This document shows positions 16,265-25,447 of a stretch of DNA of 32,515 bases, piece after piece. Below the pieces are notes generated by a model. That model made no database searches. It saw nothing but the letters and a program-made list of their open reading frames with translations, and was not told where the DNA came from. The position numbers and the translations under genes were made by a program. Source of the stretch: Candidatus Shapirobacteria bacterium (GTDB taxonomy: Bacteria > Patescibacteriota > Microgenomatia > UBA12405 > UBA6130); the NCBI GenBank assembly GCA_027039485.1, contig JALWDZ010000014.1, positions 1-32,515 of the forward strand. The letters are read 5' to 3'. Positions within the stretch are counted from its first letter, which is position 1. The number at the start of each line of letters is the position of its first letter.

Positions 16265-16330
16265 TCAAAGTTTACTTTCCTACTTTCACTTTTCACTTCT
16301 TTTTCACTTTTTACTTTTCATTTTTCACTT
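16265..16330 (-). repeat. GTGAAA-type low-complexity tract at the clpB 3' end
   Basis: On the coding strand of clpB this stretch is a loose array of units such as AGTGAAAA and AAGTAAAA. It begins within the last clpB codons (residues LKVKNEK) and runs to the 47-bp repeat. Similar short AGTTGAAAGT sequence occurs near 9112-9124 at the other edge of the accessory block. Confidence 0.6.
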
Positions 16331-18905
16331 TCAACTGCTCCCCTTCTATCTCCACTCTCACTTTACCCCCTTCTTTCACCTTTCCCTCCATAATCATCAT
16401 CGCCAGCGGGTCGAGGATTTGGTTTTGGATTAGCCGCTTCAGGGGACGGGCGCCAAAAGCTGGGTCATAGCCATGTTTAGCCAGCCATTTTTTCGCCTCG
16501 GGGCTAATTACCACTTTAATTTTCTTATCAGCTAAGCGCTTCTCAACCTGCTTAATCTGCAGATCAACAATTTTTTGGATATGTTCTTCAGTTAACGACT
16601 TAAAGAGAATAATTTGGTCCAGGCGGTTAATAAACTCCGGTTTAAATGAACGGTGAATAATTTCCATTACCTGGCGGCGCATTTCTTCCTCGCTAATTTT
16701 TCCGTGAGCATAATCTTGAATAATATTGCTCCCCAAATTCGAAGTCATAATAATAACCGTATTTTTGAAATCTACCGTCCGCCCCTTGCCGTCAGTTAAC
16801 CGGCCGTCATCCAAAACTTGAAGCAAAATGTTAAATACCTGGGGATGAGCCTTTTCCACCTCGTCAAGCAAAACCACTGAATAAGGATGGCGGCGAACCG
16901 CTTCTGTCAGCTGCCCCCCTTCTTCATAGCCAACATATCCCGGCGGCGCGCCAATCAGCCGGGCTACCGAATGCTGCTCCATATACTCGCTCATATCCAA
17001 ACGGATAATGGCCCGCTCATCGTTAAACAAAACTGCCGCCAACGCTTTGGCCAATTCTGTCTTGCCAACTCCGGTTGGCCCCACAAAAAGAAAAGAGCCA
17101 ATTGGCCGATTCTCTTCTTTTATCCCCGCCCGAGCCCGGCGGATGGCATTGGCCACTTCGCGCACCGCTTCTTCTTGGTTTACCACCCGCTGGTGCAAAG
17201 CCTCCTCGAGATGGACCAGCTTTTCCGCCTCGGCCGTCATTAACCGCTCCACCGGAATACCTGTCCACCGCGAAACCACCCGGGCAATATCATCAGCCGT
17301 CACTTCCTCCTCAATAAGCCGCTGTTCGCCGCCAATCTTCTTCCATTTTTCTTCCCATTCTTTCAGCTCCTTTTCCAGCGCCGGAATTTCTCCATACTTA
17401 ATCTTGGCCGCCCGATCCAATTGCAAATCCCTTTCCGCCTGCTTTAACTCTTCTTGTAGCTTATCCAATTTTGCCTTTAGTTCCCGCATTTTACCAACGA
17501 TTTCTTTCTGGTTTTTCCAAGCGGCCTCCAAATCGCGCAGTTGCTCTTTCTTTTCGGCTAATTCTTTCTCCAATTTCTTCCGGCGCTCGGCCGCCGTCTT
17601 GCTTTTATCTTTAGCCAAAGCGTGAAGCTCGATTTCAATCTGGGTTACCCGCCGCTTTAACTCATCTAGTTTAGTAGGCATTGATTCAACTTCTATCTTT
17701 AAAGAAGAAGCTGCTTCATCAATCAAATCAATTGCCTTGTCGGGCAAAAAGCGGTCGCGGATATAACGGTCAGAAAGAACGGCCGCCGCCACAATTGCAT
17801 CGTCGCTAATCTTGACTCCGTGATGGACCTCGTATTTTTCTTTCAGCCCCCGCAAAATGGCAATCGTGTCCTCAACGCTTGGCTCCTCGACATAAACCGG
17901 CTGGAAACGGCGGGCCAAGGCGGCATCTTTTTCAATGTATTTCCGATATTCATTGACTGTTGTCGCCCCAATGGCGTGAAGAACGCCCCGCGCCAAAGCT
18001 GGTTTGAGCATATTGGCCGCATCGACCGCCCCCTCCGCCGATCCGGCCCCTACCAAAGTGTGTAATTCGTCAATAAAGAGAATATAACGGCCGCTGCCCG
18101 ATTCAATCTCTTTCAAAACTGCCTTCAGCCGTTCTTCAAACTCGCCCCGGAATTTGCTTCCCGCTAACAAAGCCGCCAAATCCAGGGCCAGAACTTCTTT
18201 GTTCTTCAAGCTTTCAGGTACATCGCCGGCCACAATCCGCTCGGCCAGCCCCTCGACAATAGCTGTTTTCCCTACCCCGGGATCACCAACCAAAACCGGA
18301 TTATTCTTGGTCCGCCGCGAGAGAATCTGCATCACCCGGCGAATTTCTTTATCCCGGCCAATGACCGGATCAAGCTTACCTTCCCGAGCTTGTTGGGTAA
18401 GGTTAACGGTATATTTTTCAAGGACATTATACTTGCCCTCCGGCTCCCGGCTGTCCACCTTCTGCTGGCCGCGCACCTGGCGCAAAATGGCAATTACCTT
18501 GTCACGATCCACCCCCAAGCGGTGAAACAATTCCCGGCAGGCATCATCTTTATCCAAGAGGGCTAAAAACAAATGTTCCCGGGAAATATATTCATCGCCA
18601 AACTCTTTAGCTTCTTTTTCCGCTTGTTCCAAAACCGCCGCCAGCTGTTGGGAAAGATAAACTTGGCCTAACTCGCCACCAACCTGGGGCAACTTTTTAA
18701 TTTCTTCCTCAACCTCCCGGGCCAGGCCCTCAATATCAACCTCCATCTTTTTCAACACCTCAACCACCACTCCCTCCAAGTCAGCAATTAAGGCCAGTAA
18801 AAGATGAAGGGGCAAAATTTGCGGCTGGCGGTATTGCTTGGCCAGCTCTTCCGCCTTAGCCAACGCCTGTTGCGAATTGTAAGTCAATTTTTCTGGATTA
18901 ATCAT
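16311..18905 (-). CDS. clpB: ATP-dependent disaggregase ClpB
   Basis: Hsp100 chaperone of 864 aa that threads aggregated proteins through a hexameric ring, working with DnaK. It has an N-terminal Clp repeat domain (1-145). NBD1 has Walker A GDPGVGKT (207-214) and Walker B ILFIDE (275-280). A long coiled-coil middle domain (about 410-525) separates ClpB from ClpA/ClpC. NBD2 has Walker A GPTGVGKT (609-616), pore loop GYVGY (656-660) and Walker B VVLLDE (677-682). The last residues, KVKNEK, come from a low-complexity DNA tract. The start ATG (18903-18905) overlaps the stop of an upstream 36-codon ORF. AGGGAG touches the ATG directly, too close for normal use, so coupled initiation is likely. Confidence 0.97.
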   Translation of the reverse strand: MINPEKLTYNSQQALAKAEELAKQYRQPQILPLHLLLALIADLEGVVVEVLKKMEVDIEGLAREVEEEIKKLPQVGGELGQVYLSQQLAAVLEQAEKEAKEFGDEYISREHLFLALLDKDDACRELFHRLGVDRDKVIAILRQVRGQQKVDSREPEGKYNVLEKYTVNLTQQAREGKLDPVIGRDKEIRRVMQILSRRTKNNPVLVGDPGVGKTAIVEGLAERIVAGDVPESLKNKEVLALDLAALLAGSKFRGEFEERLKAVLKEIESGSGRYILFIDELHTLVGAGSAEGAVDAANMLKPALARGVLHAIGATTVNEYRKYIEKDAALARRFQPVYVEEPSVEDTIAILRGLKEKYEVHHGVKISDDAIVAAAVLSDRYIRDRFLPDKAIDLIDEAASSLKIEVESMPTKLDELKRRVTQIEIELHALAKDKSKTAAERRKKLEKELAEKKEQLRDLEAAWKNQKEIVGKMRELKAKLDKLQEELKQAERDLQLDRAAKIKYGEIPALEKELKEWEEKWKKIGGEQRLIEEEVTADDIARVVSRWTGIPVERLMTAEAEKLVHLEEALHQRVVNQEEAVREVANAIRRARAGIKEENRPIGSFLFVGPTGVGKTELAKALAAVLFNDERAIIRLDMSEYMEQHSVARLIGAPPGYVGYEEGGQLTEAVRRHPYSVVLLDEVEKAHPQVFNILLQVLDDGRLTDGKGRTVDFKNTVIIMTSNLGSNIIQDYAHGKISEEEMRRQVMEIIHRSFKPEFINRLDQIILFKSLTEEHIQKIVDLQIKQVEKRLADKKIKVVISPEAKKWLAKHGYDPAFGARPLKRLIQNQILDPLAMMIMEGKVKEGGKVRVEIEGEQLKVKNEK

Positions 18906-19012
18906 CTCCCTTTAATAATAACCACCCCTCTCCCCTTTTGCAACCAGATCCCCCGTCCAGGTCCTAATTCCTCCCCGCAATTCAGGCAACGAATTGTTTC
19001 TATCCTAGGCAT
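18902..19012 (-). CDS. 36-aa CxxC mini-protein translationally coupled to clpB
   Basis: ATG at 19010-19012 opens a 36-codon frame ending in TGA at 18902-18904, overlapping the clpB ATG as ATGA. The peptide begins [19 protein letters not shown] and ends VVIIKGR. It has one zinc-knuckle-like CLNC pair, then basic and glycine-rich residues. TATAAT lies 9 bases upstream of its ATG, so it would be the first, possibly leaderless, cistron of the clpB transcript. I know no named family for it. The CxxC, the exact stop/start overlap with clpB and the promoter position argue that it is real. It might bind metal or act as a regulatory leader; both are inference. Confidence 0.6.
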   Translation of the reverse strand: MPRIETIRCLNCGEELGPGRGIWLQKGRGVVIIKGR

Positions 19013-19021
19013 GGCACTGCT

Positions 19022-19027
19022 ATTATA
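19022..19027 (-). promoter_or_regulatory. Probable -10 box of the clpB transcript
   Basis: The complement reads TATAAT, nine bases before the mini-protein ATG. No good -35 hexamer is seen at 16-18 bases, and I found no CIRCE heat-shock inverted repeat upstream. Confidence 0.4.
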
Positions 19028-19219
19028 ACTTTAATCTAAATTGGGCTTGTTTGTTAATTGAGAAAGCAAAAATATTTTTGCACGTCTTCAGATTATACCC
19101 GGCGCCTTAAAGAGGGATTGACAAAGATTTGTTGCCTAGCTGATGCCATTCCTACTTCTCCCTTCTTTTACCCCCCTAAAAGTCTCAGATGTTTCGTACC
19201 CTGTTCAGGGGATTTATAT
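19028..19219. other. Intergenic region between the clpB unit and the restriction operon
   Basis: About 190 bases with no gene. It contains two small inverted repeats, CTTTTA-C6-TAAAAG (19165-19182) and CCCTG-TT-CAGGG (19199-19210), just past the end of the GNAT-like gene. Neither is followed by a T-run on the minus strand, so I do not call a terminator. Confidence 0.4.
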
Positions 19220-19528
19220 TTATAATTCTTTAATTGCATGAATAATCCCATCATCATCTCCGTACAGGGTATAGCCATGCCTCTTGTAGAATCTTTTTAA
19301 AGCCTCTAGGTCTGTATCCGGATAATCTCCTAAAACAGCATGAATTTTCTTTGCTCCATTCTGCTTAGCAAGCTCTTCTATCTCCCGAAGAACATTGCTG
19401 CCACCGCCTTTTTCTTTTTCTTTTGACCGAATATGAGCTAGAAGAAATTCGGAAGGGTCATCCTGATTAAAAGCCCCCTGAGCGAATGATCCCGTTTCCG
19501 AATAACTGGCTTCTAGTTTTTCGGGCAT
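19220..19528 (-). CDS. Short GNAT-like acetyltransferase domain protein
   Basis: About 102 aa. GGGSNVLREIEELAKQNGAKKI resembles the acetyl-CoA-binding loop and helix of GNAT enzymes, and LKRFYKRHGYTLYGDDDG resembles their motif B end. The front half is much shorter than a full GNAT domain (about 140 aa), so it may be a remnant or a minimal form. I start it at ATG 19526-19528, four bases after the hsdR stop, rather than at the in-frame TTG at 19550-19552. It is the last gene of the restriction operon. Substrate unknown. Confidence 0.6.
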   Translation of the reverse strand: MPEKLEASYSETGSFAQGAFNQDDPSEFLLAHIRSKEKEKGGGSNVLREIEELAKQNGAKKIHAVLGDYPDTDLEALKRFYKRHGYTLYGDDDGIIHAIKEL

Positions 19529-19532
19529 ATTT

Positions 19533-22331
19533 TTACCACTCAAACACCTCAACTATATTTTTAATTGCTTTTTTAACTTTTTGAATAATATTTTCCTGTT
19601 CCAAAAGCCCGACTTTGCGGGGTACAAGATCGATAATATCATCACTTAGAGGCATCTTTTGAGTATATAGATATTCGCCAATCATATTATGTAAATCTTC
19701 TACGCTAATACCGACTTCGTCTGCCAATTTCTTGATTTTCCTTGTTCTTTCTTCGTCCCAAAACATCTTAAAAGCCTCCTCAACATCATCTGGATGCCGT
19801 ATTTGGGGCAAATTTTCTTCTATAAATTTGCGGATAAGCTCCCTCTTTTTCCTAAGCTTGATATCTCTGTCCAAAATATTCAAAACTTCCTTGGTACGTC
19901 TCTTTCTTATTCTATCTGACTTGATGCCCTTCAAACCGATAAGAAGTTGAATTATATAATCAAAATTAATTACATCTCTTACTGTCAGTTCCAATTCAAA
20001 GTCAATCTCATCTAGAATTGATTCCTTTTCGGGGCTATTTTGTTTTACTCGTTCATAGACATCCAGGTACTTGCTTTGATAATCATAAAATTCCTGTTCG
20101 GTAATGCCCAGATCTTCCCAACTAAATTCTGCAAAAGTTTCCAGAGAAGATTTTATTCTTAGTAAATCTCTAAAGGTTTTAACAAAATTAGCTAATTCCT
20201 GCTCCCCTTTTAAAGTGTCAACATCTTTTGGCGTTAAGACTTGGCTTTTTAGTTCAACCAGTTTAGCTTGGAATTTCTTGCGTTGTTCTTCGTATGGTTC
20301 CTTGATAACTATTTCTTTTGCATTTTCATCGCCAAATAAGGCTAATGCTTCGTCGGTAGCTTTTTTCAAGTTTCGAAAGGAAACAATATTCCCGTGAGGT
20401 TTGCTAGAGTCTAAAATTCTATTAGTCCGGGAGTATGCCTGGATGAGGCCGTGATAACGAAGATTTTTATCAATAAAAAGAGTATTAAGCAAGGGGCTGT
20501 CAAAACCTGTCAAAAACATATTAACTACTAAAACTAAATCCACTTCTTTGCTTTTTATCCTCCTTTGTAAGTCCTTGTAATAGTCATAAAAACGATCTGT
20601 AGAAAAGTTTGTTCCAAAATCCTGGTTATAATCTTTAATACATTCTTCTAAAAAGTCACGGGAATGTTTATCCACTGTTAAGGTAACTTCTCCAAAGGCA
20701 TCTACTTCTAAAGTGTCGCTACTCATTTCTTCATTAGCGTAATAGGTAAAAATAGTGGCCAACTTGAAGTTTTCTGGTTTTTTAGCTTTCAACAAAGTGT
20801 AATATTTTTTTAGAACATTAATGTTAGAAACAGCAAAGATAGCATTAAACCGGCCGCGCTTAGTTTTTCTTTTCCAATCAGTTAAGACATAATCGGTGAT
20901 CTTGTTTAACCTGTCTTCACTCTCCAAGACCTCTTGTTTGTCAATATCAAAAACATCAACATCGGCAAGAATATCTTTTTCTAGAACGTCCGGAGTTTTC
21001 TGTTTATATTTGCCAACATATTCGACCACGAATCCCAAAACATTTCCATCGGCAATAGCGTTAGTGATAATGTATCTATGTAAGCATTTGTCAAAAACAT
21101 CTTTAGTGGTAACCCCGCCAACATTATTTTTGGCAAAAATAGGAGTACCAGTAAAGCCAAATAGTTGCGCCTTTTTGAAAAAGGAGCGGATTCTTTTATG
21201 AGTTACACCAAACTGGCTCCGATGGCATTCATCAAAGATGATAACAACTTTTTCATTGGCTAGATGGGCAAATTTTTGGCGATAATGCTCTCTACTAATA
21301 GCAATATCCAATTTTTGGATGGTAGTAACGATTAACTTTCTTTTCGGATCAGCTAATTGCTTTACTAGCGCGCGAGTATTATTTGTGCCATCCACGGATC
21401 CTTCAGAAAAAGAATTAAATTCCTTAGTGGTTTGAATGTCCAAATCCCTACGGTCAACCACGAAAAGAACCTTTTTAATTTCCGCTCTAGATTTTAGCAC
21501 CTGGCTAGCTTTATAAGCAGTTAAGGTCTTTCCAGAACCAGTGGTATGCCAAATGTAGCCGTTTTTATTGCTTTCAGCTGCCCGTTTTTCAATTGCCCGA
21601 ACAGCATAGTACTGATAAGGGCGAAGCAACATAGGGATATGTCTAGCTTCTGCCAAAACAATATATTCGCCAATGAATTGGGATAGAAAACATTTTTCTA
21701 AAAATACATCAGCAAAATCAGCAAGTTTTGTAATTTTTCTATTCCTTTCGTCAGTCCAGAAAAATGTTTGGGAAAAGCTTTGTTTGGGATTGTTGGCAAA
21801 ATATTTGGTATTAACGCCATTGGAAATAACAAAAATCTGAATGTATTCAAACAAGGTGCCAGCAAAAGAATGTTTGCTGTAACGTTTGATCTGATTAAAA
21901 GCTTCTTTAAGCTCAACTCCTCGCCGTTTGAGTTCTATTTGGACTAATGGTAAACCATTGATTAAAAGAGTAACATCGTAGCGATTTTGGTATTTACCTA
22001 CCTGGGTAATTTGGCGGGCAACTTGATATTCGTTTTTACACCATTCGTGCATGTTAAAGAAACGTACATAAAAATCAGACTCGTCATCGCGCTTAAGAGC
22101 AAAGCGATCTCGCAAAGTGTGGGCTTTGGTAAAGATGTCGCCTTTTTCTAGGTGGTTTAAAATGCGTTGAAATTCTTTGTCGGAAAAATGAGTGCGATTG
22201 AACTTTTCTAGTTGGGTTTTTAAGTTAGCGATCAAGGCTTCTTTGTCCGGAAGCGTCACCGACTCAAACCCCAACCGATTGAGTTGTTTGACCAAAGTTG
22301 TTTCTAGGTGCTGTTCAGATTGATGAGGCAT
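19533..22331 (-). CDS. hsdR: Type I restriction enzyme, R (motor/endonuclease) subunit
   Basis: A 932-aa HsdR that translocates and cuts unmethylated DNA in complex with HsdM and HsdS. The PD-(D/E)xK nuclease site is complete as D119, E133 and K135 (QIELK), with the same 14/16-residue spacing as EcoR124I. Helicase motifs are Walker A TTGSGKT (263-269), DECH (367-370) and FGFTGTPIF (motif III region). A long helical C-terminal part binds the methylase. All catalytic residues are present, so the enzyme should be active. It follows the HEPN-like gene by 14 bases. Confidence 0.96.
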   Translation of the reverse strand: MPHQSEQHLETTLVKQLNRLGFESVTLPDKEALIANLKTQLEKFNRTHFSDKEFQRILNHLEKGDIFTKAHTLRDRFALKRDDESDFYVRFFNMHEWCKNEYQVARQITQVGKYQNRYDVTLLINGLPLVQIELKRRGVELKEAFNQIKRYSKHSFAGTLFEYIQIFVISNGVNTKYFANNPKQSFSQTFFWTDERNRKITKLADFADVFLEKCFLSQFIGEYIVLAEARHIPMLLRPYQYYAVRAIEKRAAESNKNGYIWHTTGSGKTLTAYKASQVLKSRAEIKKVLFVVDRRDLDIQTTKEFNSFSEGSVDGTNNTRALVKQLADPKRKLIVTTIQKLDIAISREHYRQKFAHLANEKVVIIFDECHRSQFGVTHKRIRSFFKKAQLFGFTGTPIFAKNNVGGVTTKDVFDKCLHRYIITNAIADGNVLGFVVEYVGKYKQKTPDVLEKDILADVDVFDIDKQEVLESEDRLNKITDYVLTDWKRKTKRGRFNAIFAVSNINVLKKYYTLLKAKKPENFKLATIFTYYANEEMSSDTLEVDAFGEVTLTVDKHSRDFLEECIKDYNQDFGTNFSTDRFYDYYKDLQRRIKSKEVDLVLVVNMFLTGFDSPLLNTLFIDKNLRYHGLIQAYSRTNRILDSSKPHGNIVSFRNLKKATDEALALFGDENAKEIVIKEPYEEQRKKFQAKLVELKSQVLTPKDVDTLKGEQELANFVKTFRDLLRIKSSLETFAEFSWEDLGITEQEFYDYQSKYLDVYERVKQNSPEKESILDEIDFELELTVRDVINFDYIIQLLIGLKGIKSDRIRKRRTKEVLNILDRDIKLRKKRELIRKFIEENLPQIRHPDDVEEAFKMFWDEERTRKIKKLADEVGISVEDLHNMIGEYLYTQKMPLSDDIIDLVPRKVGLLEQENIIQKVKKAIKNIVEVFEW

Positions 22332-22345
22332 AAAGTTAATCTATT

Positions 22346-23134
22346 TTAATTAAAACTATCAAATTGTTTTATATGTTTTTTAACTACTGGCGCTAGTAGG
22401 TTGTAAAGCTGGTTTAACATTGCTATAAGATTCAATCTATTTTGCTCTAACTCTTTCTTTTTCAATTTTATGTAGAGTTTGTAACCTATTTTTGCCGATA
22501 GCTTCATCAATTGAACATCTCTATTGGGCGTTATTTTTGCCGCCATCTCGAACAATTCTGCGTTTTTCAGCCTTTCATTTCTTTCCTGTAACTTAATTTT
22601 GTGTTTAATTTTGTTTTGCAACCGACGAATACCTTGCAAGCTTTTGTCGATGTTGTTTAAGGCAGCTACAACTTCCCTTTTCACGTTTTTATTGTTTGTA
22701 ATTATATCTTTAGTAACGAACCTATCTGCTAGTCCTAAGTTAAAAATATAATTAATTAAGTGTAGAACTCTATCGTATAGGGCAATTACGTTTATGTAGT
22801 AGAACTCGAGATGATATATGATGTAGTCGTGTCTAGTAAATTCTTTTTGTATTTTGTTGCTAGCAGAATAATTACCGATAAAAAGCTCTGATAAGTAAAG
22901 ATCTCTGATCTTAACCTCAACTTCTATTATGTGTTCTACTAACTCAAAAATGTATAAATCTTTTTTAGAACTGATTGGTTTTCTTCCTCCTAAATCTACC
23001 TTTGCATATTTCTTTACTATATCAACCATCATGGGTTCGATAAGTTGGCTTAAATCATTGTCTTTTATAAAAAATGATGATGGTGAATTGTTTTCGTTTT
23101 TACTATTGGTTTTTAATCTCTTTATTTTCTTCAT
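22346..23134 (-). CDS. HEPN-like helical protein of unknown function in the RM operon
   Basis: About 262 aa from the ATG at 23132-23134; an in-frame TTG at 23234-23236 would extend it to 296 aa but has no ribosome site and overlaps the previous gene. It is almost entirely helical, with EFYYINVIALYDRVLHLINYIF followed by helix LNNIDKSLQGIRRLQNKIKHK. The last contains R-x6-H (R171 and H178 in the 262-aa form), which fits the HEPN RNase Rx4-6H motif. It somewhat resembles Cthe_2314-type HEPN proteins. If correct, it would be an RNase-type effector or a relative used in phage defence. Family assignment is inference. Confidence 0.55.
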   Translation of the reverse strand: MKKIKRLKTNSKNENNSPSSFFIKDNDLSQLIEPMMVDIVKKYAKVDLGGRKPISSKKDLYIFELVEHIIEVEVKIRDLYLSELFIGNYSASNKIQKEFTRHDYIIYHLEFYYINVIALYDRVLHLINYIFNLGLADRFVTKDIITNNKNVKREVVAALNNIDKSLQGIRRLQNKIKHKIKLQERNERLKNAELFEMAAKITPNRDVQLMKLSAKIGYKLYIKLKKKELEQNRLNLIAMLNQLYNLLAPVVKKHIKQFDSFN

Positions 23135-23189
23135 AAATGTTTCTTTATCACATATTTCTTCAAGTTTACATTTGATAAATTTGTTATCA

Positions 23190-24248
23190 TTAGCAATGGA
23201 TTTGGCCTTTAAAATTGACAAAACTTTGCAAAACAATCATTGTTAAATTAAGAACAAATAATGCGTCTGATTGCGTAGCTTGACCTTTTGAAGGATGAGC
23301 GTCTGTTTTCTTTTGCCTTGATTTGGCAAGAAAGCTGTCAATATTATCGTATAAGCTCACAATCGGTTTACTATAGGGGATAATTTGTTGTGATTGTGCT
23401 TTTGTAAGTAATTTGCTTAAACTTTCTTTTTTACCAATTTTACCATGTATTTCTAGTTGTAAGTAAGCATGTATAGCATTTATTGAATTTTGAATAACTT
23501 TGTCGAATTGTTTTGCTCTAAAATCTTTAAAAGCTTTCCCCAACATTAAACTTACATCCGCATACTCTTCCGAACTCAAAACCTCTAAAGTTGGAGTGTA
23601 AATATTGTCTACAATTTCTTTAGACTGACGTGGTACAAAACCTTGTCTTGTTAGAATTACATATACCCCAAAATGCTCAAAAACATCATTCAAATCATTT
23701 GCAAATTCATCAAATTCTTCCCATCTCCACCCTTCAACTCTCTTTACAAAATCTTCTTCTGACTCGTTTTCTTCTTTCTCTGGTTTTTGATCAAAGCGTT
23801 CTAATATAATTGCTTTTGCATAAGCAGAAAGCAATTCGAAAGTAACATTTTCGGAGCTAAAGAAAAGTCTATAAAAATCATCAAGGGCATTAATAGATGA
23901 GTCATTTTCTAAAAATTTACGGGCATATGATTTAGCTTTGTATCTATTGTTTAAATATACTACAGCACCAATAATACGGAAAAGCTTCTTGAGATATTCA
24001 CGTCTTTTATCTGAAGGATACCTTTTAAAGGAATAAAAAATATTTGATAAGTTGTCTTTATTCACATGATGATAAGATAGGTAATTTTTCGAAAAAAACC
24101 ACTTTTTCCATAGATATAACCATATTTTCTTTTTCTCATCATCTAATAATTCATTCCAGCTCCTAAAACCAAAGTTAGGTTTTAGTTCTTTGAGTGCATT
24201 CTTGTTTATTTGAGACCAAAGCTTAAATTGTATTTTTTTCTTTTTCAT
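23190..24248 (-). CDS. Abortive-infection (Abi_C/HEPN)-like protein in the RM operon
   Basis: A 352-aa protein. The C-terminal 120 residues look like the Abi_C/HEPN group: a helix KDFRAKQFDKVIQNSINAIH, then SLYDNIDSFLAKSRQKKTDAH with R311-x6-H318, followed by a final helix DALFVLNLTMIVLQSFVNF. In such proteins 'R...(G/D)AHG' is the RNase motif. The N-terminal 200 residues are helical, basic and unrecognised. The start codon overlaps the hsdS stop as ATGA (24245-24248), so it is translated with the RM enzyme. A back-up toxin that acts when restriction fails is a reasonable inference. Confidence 0.6.
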   Translation of the reverse strand: MKKKKIQFKLWSQINKNALKELKPNFGFRSWNELLDDEKKKIWLYLWKKWFFSKNYLSYHHVNKDNLSNIFYSFKRYPSDKRREYLKKLFRIIGAVVYLNNRYKAKSYARKFLENDSSINALDDFYRLFFSSENVTFELLSAYAKAIILERFDQKPEKEENESEEDFVKRVEGWRWEEFDEFANDLNDVFEHFGVYVILTRQGFVPRQSKEIVDNIYTPTLEVLSSEEYADVSLMLGKAFKDFRAKQFDKVIQNSINAIHAYLQLEIHGKIGKKESLSKLLTKAQSQQIIPYSKPIVSLYDNIDSFLAKSRQKKTDAHPSKGQATQSDALFVLNLTMIVLQSFVNFKGQIHC

Positions 24249-25444
24249 ACAAACATCCTTTGCATGAGACCTTTTTTCCAGGCCTTTGCCTTTTTAATTT
24301 GTAACTGCTTAGATTCTATCACTTGATCGATTTTGCTCAAGAAATCGGCAACTTTGCGTTGTTCTAGGAGAGAGGGAATTTTAATCTTTTCTCTAGAGTA
24401 ATCTTTAAAATAAATGTGAGGAATAGTACTGCCACTGGTGTATTTTCCTAGCTTGATTTTTTTCAACAATAGGTATATAAAATACAGGTTTATATTCCCT
24501 TTCGGAAATATTGCATCCATAGTTCCCAAAATAGATGTTTTTGGCTGACACATTAAAACCCTACCCACCCCTGCGCCATCCTTCACAATGGAGATATACT
24601 CGGTGCCATACTGGTAATAATTTATTTTCTTTAAACTACCATTCGCGCCATATACTATGTAATTTCCTTTATTCCCTGCCAACGAGTTGGCAGAAATACC
24701 AGATGACCTTTTGTTGCAAACTTCTCCCAACCTCTTTTCTTCCCACTCTCCACTAAACTCTGGAAAACGAAGTCGGGGAATGGACTCGCCTTTGGCGGGA
24801 AAGAGTTGTTGCATTAAACCTTTTTTGTATTCTTCCCATTTTTCTTTTTGTTTTTTGAGGTTTTCTATCCACTCATCCACCATGCTTAAAAACTGAGCAA
24901 TTTTGCGCTGTTCTTCTTTCTGGGGAGGAATGATAATCATCACATCGTTAAAAAAATCACTAGCAGACATATTTAAAAGTCCGTGATTTCGTGCACCTTC
25001 TTGTGTTATTTTTGCTATTTCTCTATTGAGTTTTCCCGCATTAAAATATTGGTCAAAAAAATCACCTAAGTGGTTTCGATCTCGTAAGCCAAAACAAATA
25101 TACAAGGTTGACACTACACCCTTTGCGTATTTCTTAAGTTGTTTGATTGCTCCTACAGGATGCCCCTTAGAATAACTTCTGTTGTATGCAAATTCTCCTT
25201 TAAGTAGCAAATAATATCCAGATAAATCTTTAGCTGCCACAGATTTTGTAAAAAAATTTTCTTGATTTATTAATCCTTGTTGAGCAGATATTGTTAAAAC
25301 GTTTTGGTTGCCCTCTTTATTTTTGCGCGTTATCCTTTCAAAAACTTCTCCCAGTTTCTTTACATCCCATTCCCCCCTAAACTCTGGAAAGCGGAGGGTG
25401 GGAACTTTTGGTTTATTGTTTGATTTTTGTTGCGTATTGTTCAT
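24245..25444 (-). CDS. hsdS: Type I restriction enzyme, S (specificity) subunit
   Basis: A 399-aa HsdS with two target-recognition domains, each opened by the same motif. PTLRFPEFRGEWDVKKLGEV is near residue 15 and PRLRFPEFSGEWEEKRLGEV near residue 223. Each domain is closed by a coiled-coil spacer: PQKEEQRKIAQFLSMVDEWI and LLEQRKVADFLSKIDQVI. The two TRDs determine the two halves of a split recognition site, which cannot be deduced here. The gene starts 3 bases after hsdM stops and its TGA overlaps the next gene. The duplicated motif is also repeated at DNA level (24720-24779 and 25344-25403). Confidence 0.95.
   Translation of the reverse strand: MNNTQQKSNNKPKVPTLRFPEFRGEWDVKKLGEVFERITRKNKEGNQNVLTISAQQGLINQENFFTKSVAAKDLSGYYLLLKGEFAYNRSYSKGHPVGAIKQLKKYAKGVVSTLYICFGLRDRNHLGDFFDQYFNAGKLNREIAKITQEGARNHGLLNMSASDFFNDVMIIIPPQKEEQRKIAQFLSMVDEWIENLKKQKEKWEEYKKGLMQQLFPAKGESIPRLRFPEFSGEWEEKRLGEVCNKRSSGISANSLAGNKGNYIVYGANGSLKKINYYQYGTEYISIVKDGAGVGRVLMCQPKTSILGTMDAIFPKGNINLYFIYLLLKKIKLGKYTSGSTIPHIYFKDYSREKIKIPSLLEQRKVADFLSKIDQVIESKQLQIKKAKAWKKGLMQRMFV
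24720..24779. repeat. hsdS internal direct repeat, copy 1
   Basis: About 60 bases that align with 25344-25403, with identical runs such as ACTTCTCCCA and CTAAACTCTGGAAA. They encode the RFPEFxGEW module before each recognition domain and give a homology site for shuffling of specificity domains. Confidence 0.7.
25344..25403. repeat. hsdS internal direct repeat, copy 2
   Basis: Partner of 24720-24779 in the same orientation, encoding the first RFPEFRGEW module of HsdS. Confidence 0.7.
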
Positions 25445-25447
25445 TGA

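Noticed and set aside
17008-17625. Long plus-strand open frame of about 205 codons opposite clpB
   Set aside because: It is the antisense shadow of the conserved ClpB coding sequence; the peptide is low-complexity and Ser-rich.
19118-19123. TTGACA on the plus strand, possible -35 box
   Set aside because: No good -10 at the right distance and no plus-strand gene follows.
19199-19210. CCCTG-TT-CAGGG inverted repeat, possible operator or terminator
   Set aside because: The loop is only two bases, there is no T-run, and it does not match a known operator that I can name.
19028-19219. CIRCE or similar heat-shock operator before clpB
   Set aside because: No long inverted repeat of the TTAGCACTC-N9-GAGTGCTAA type is present.
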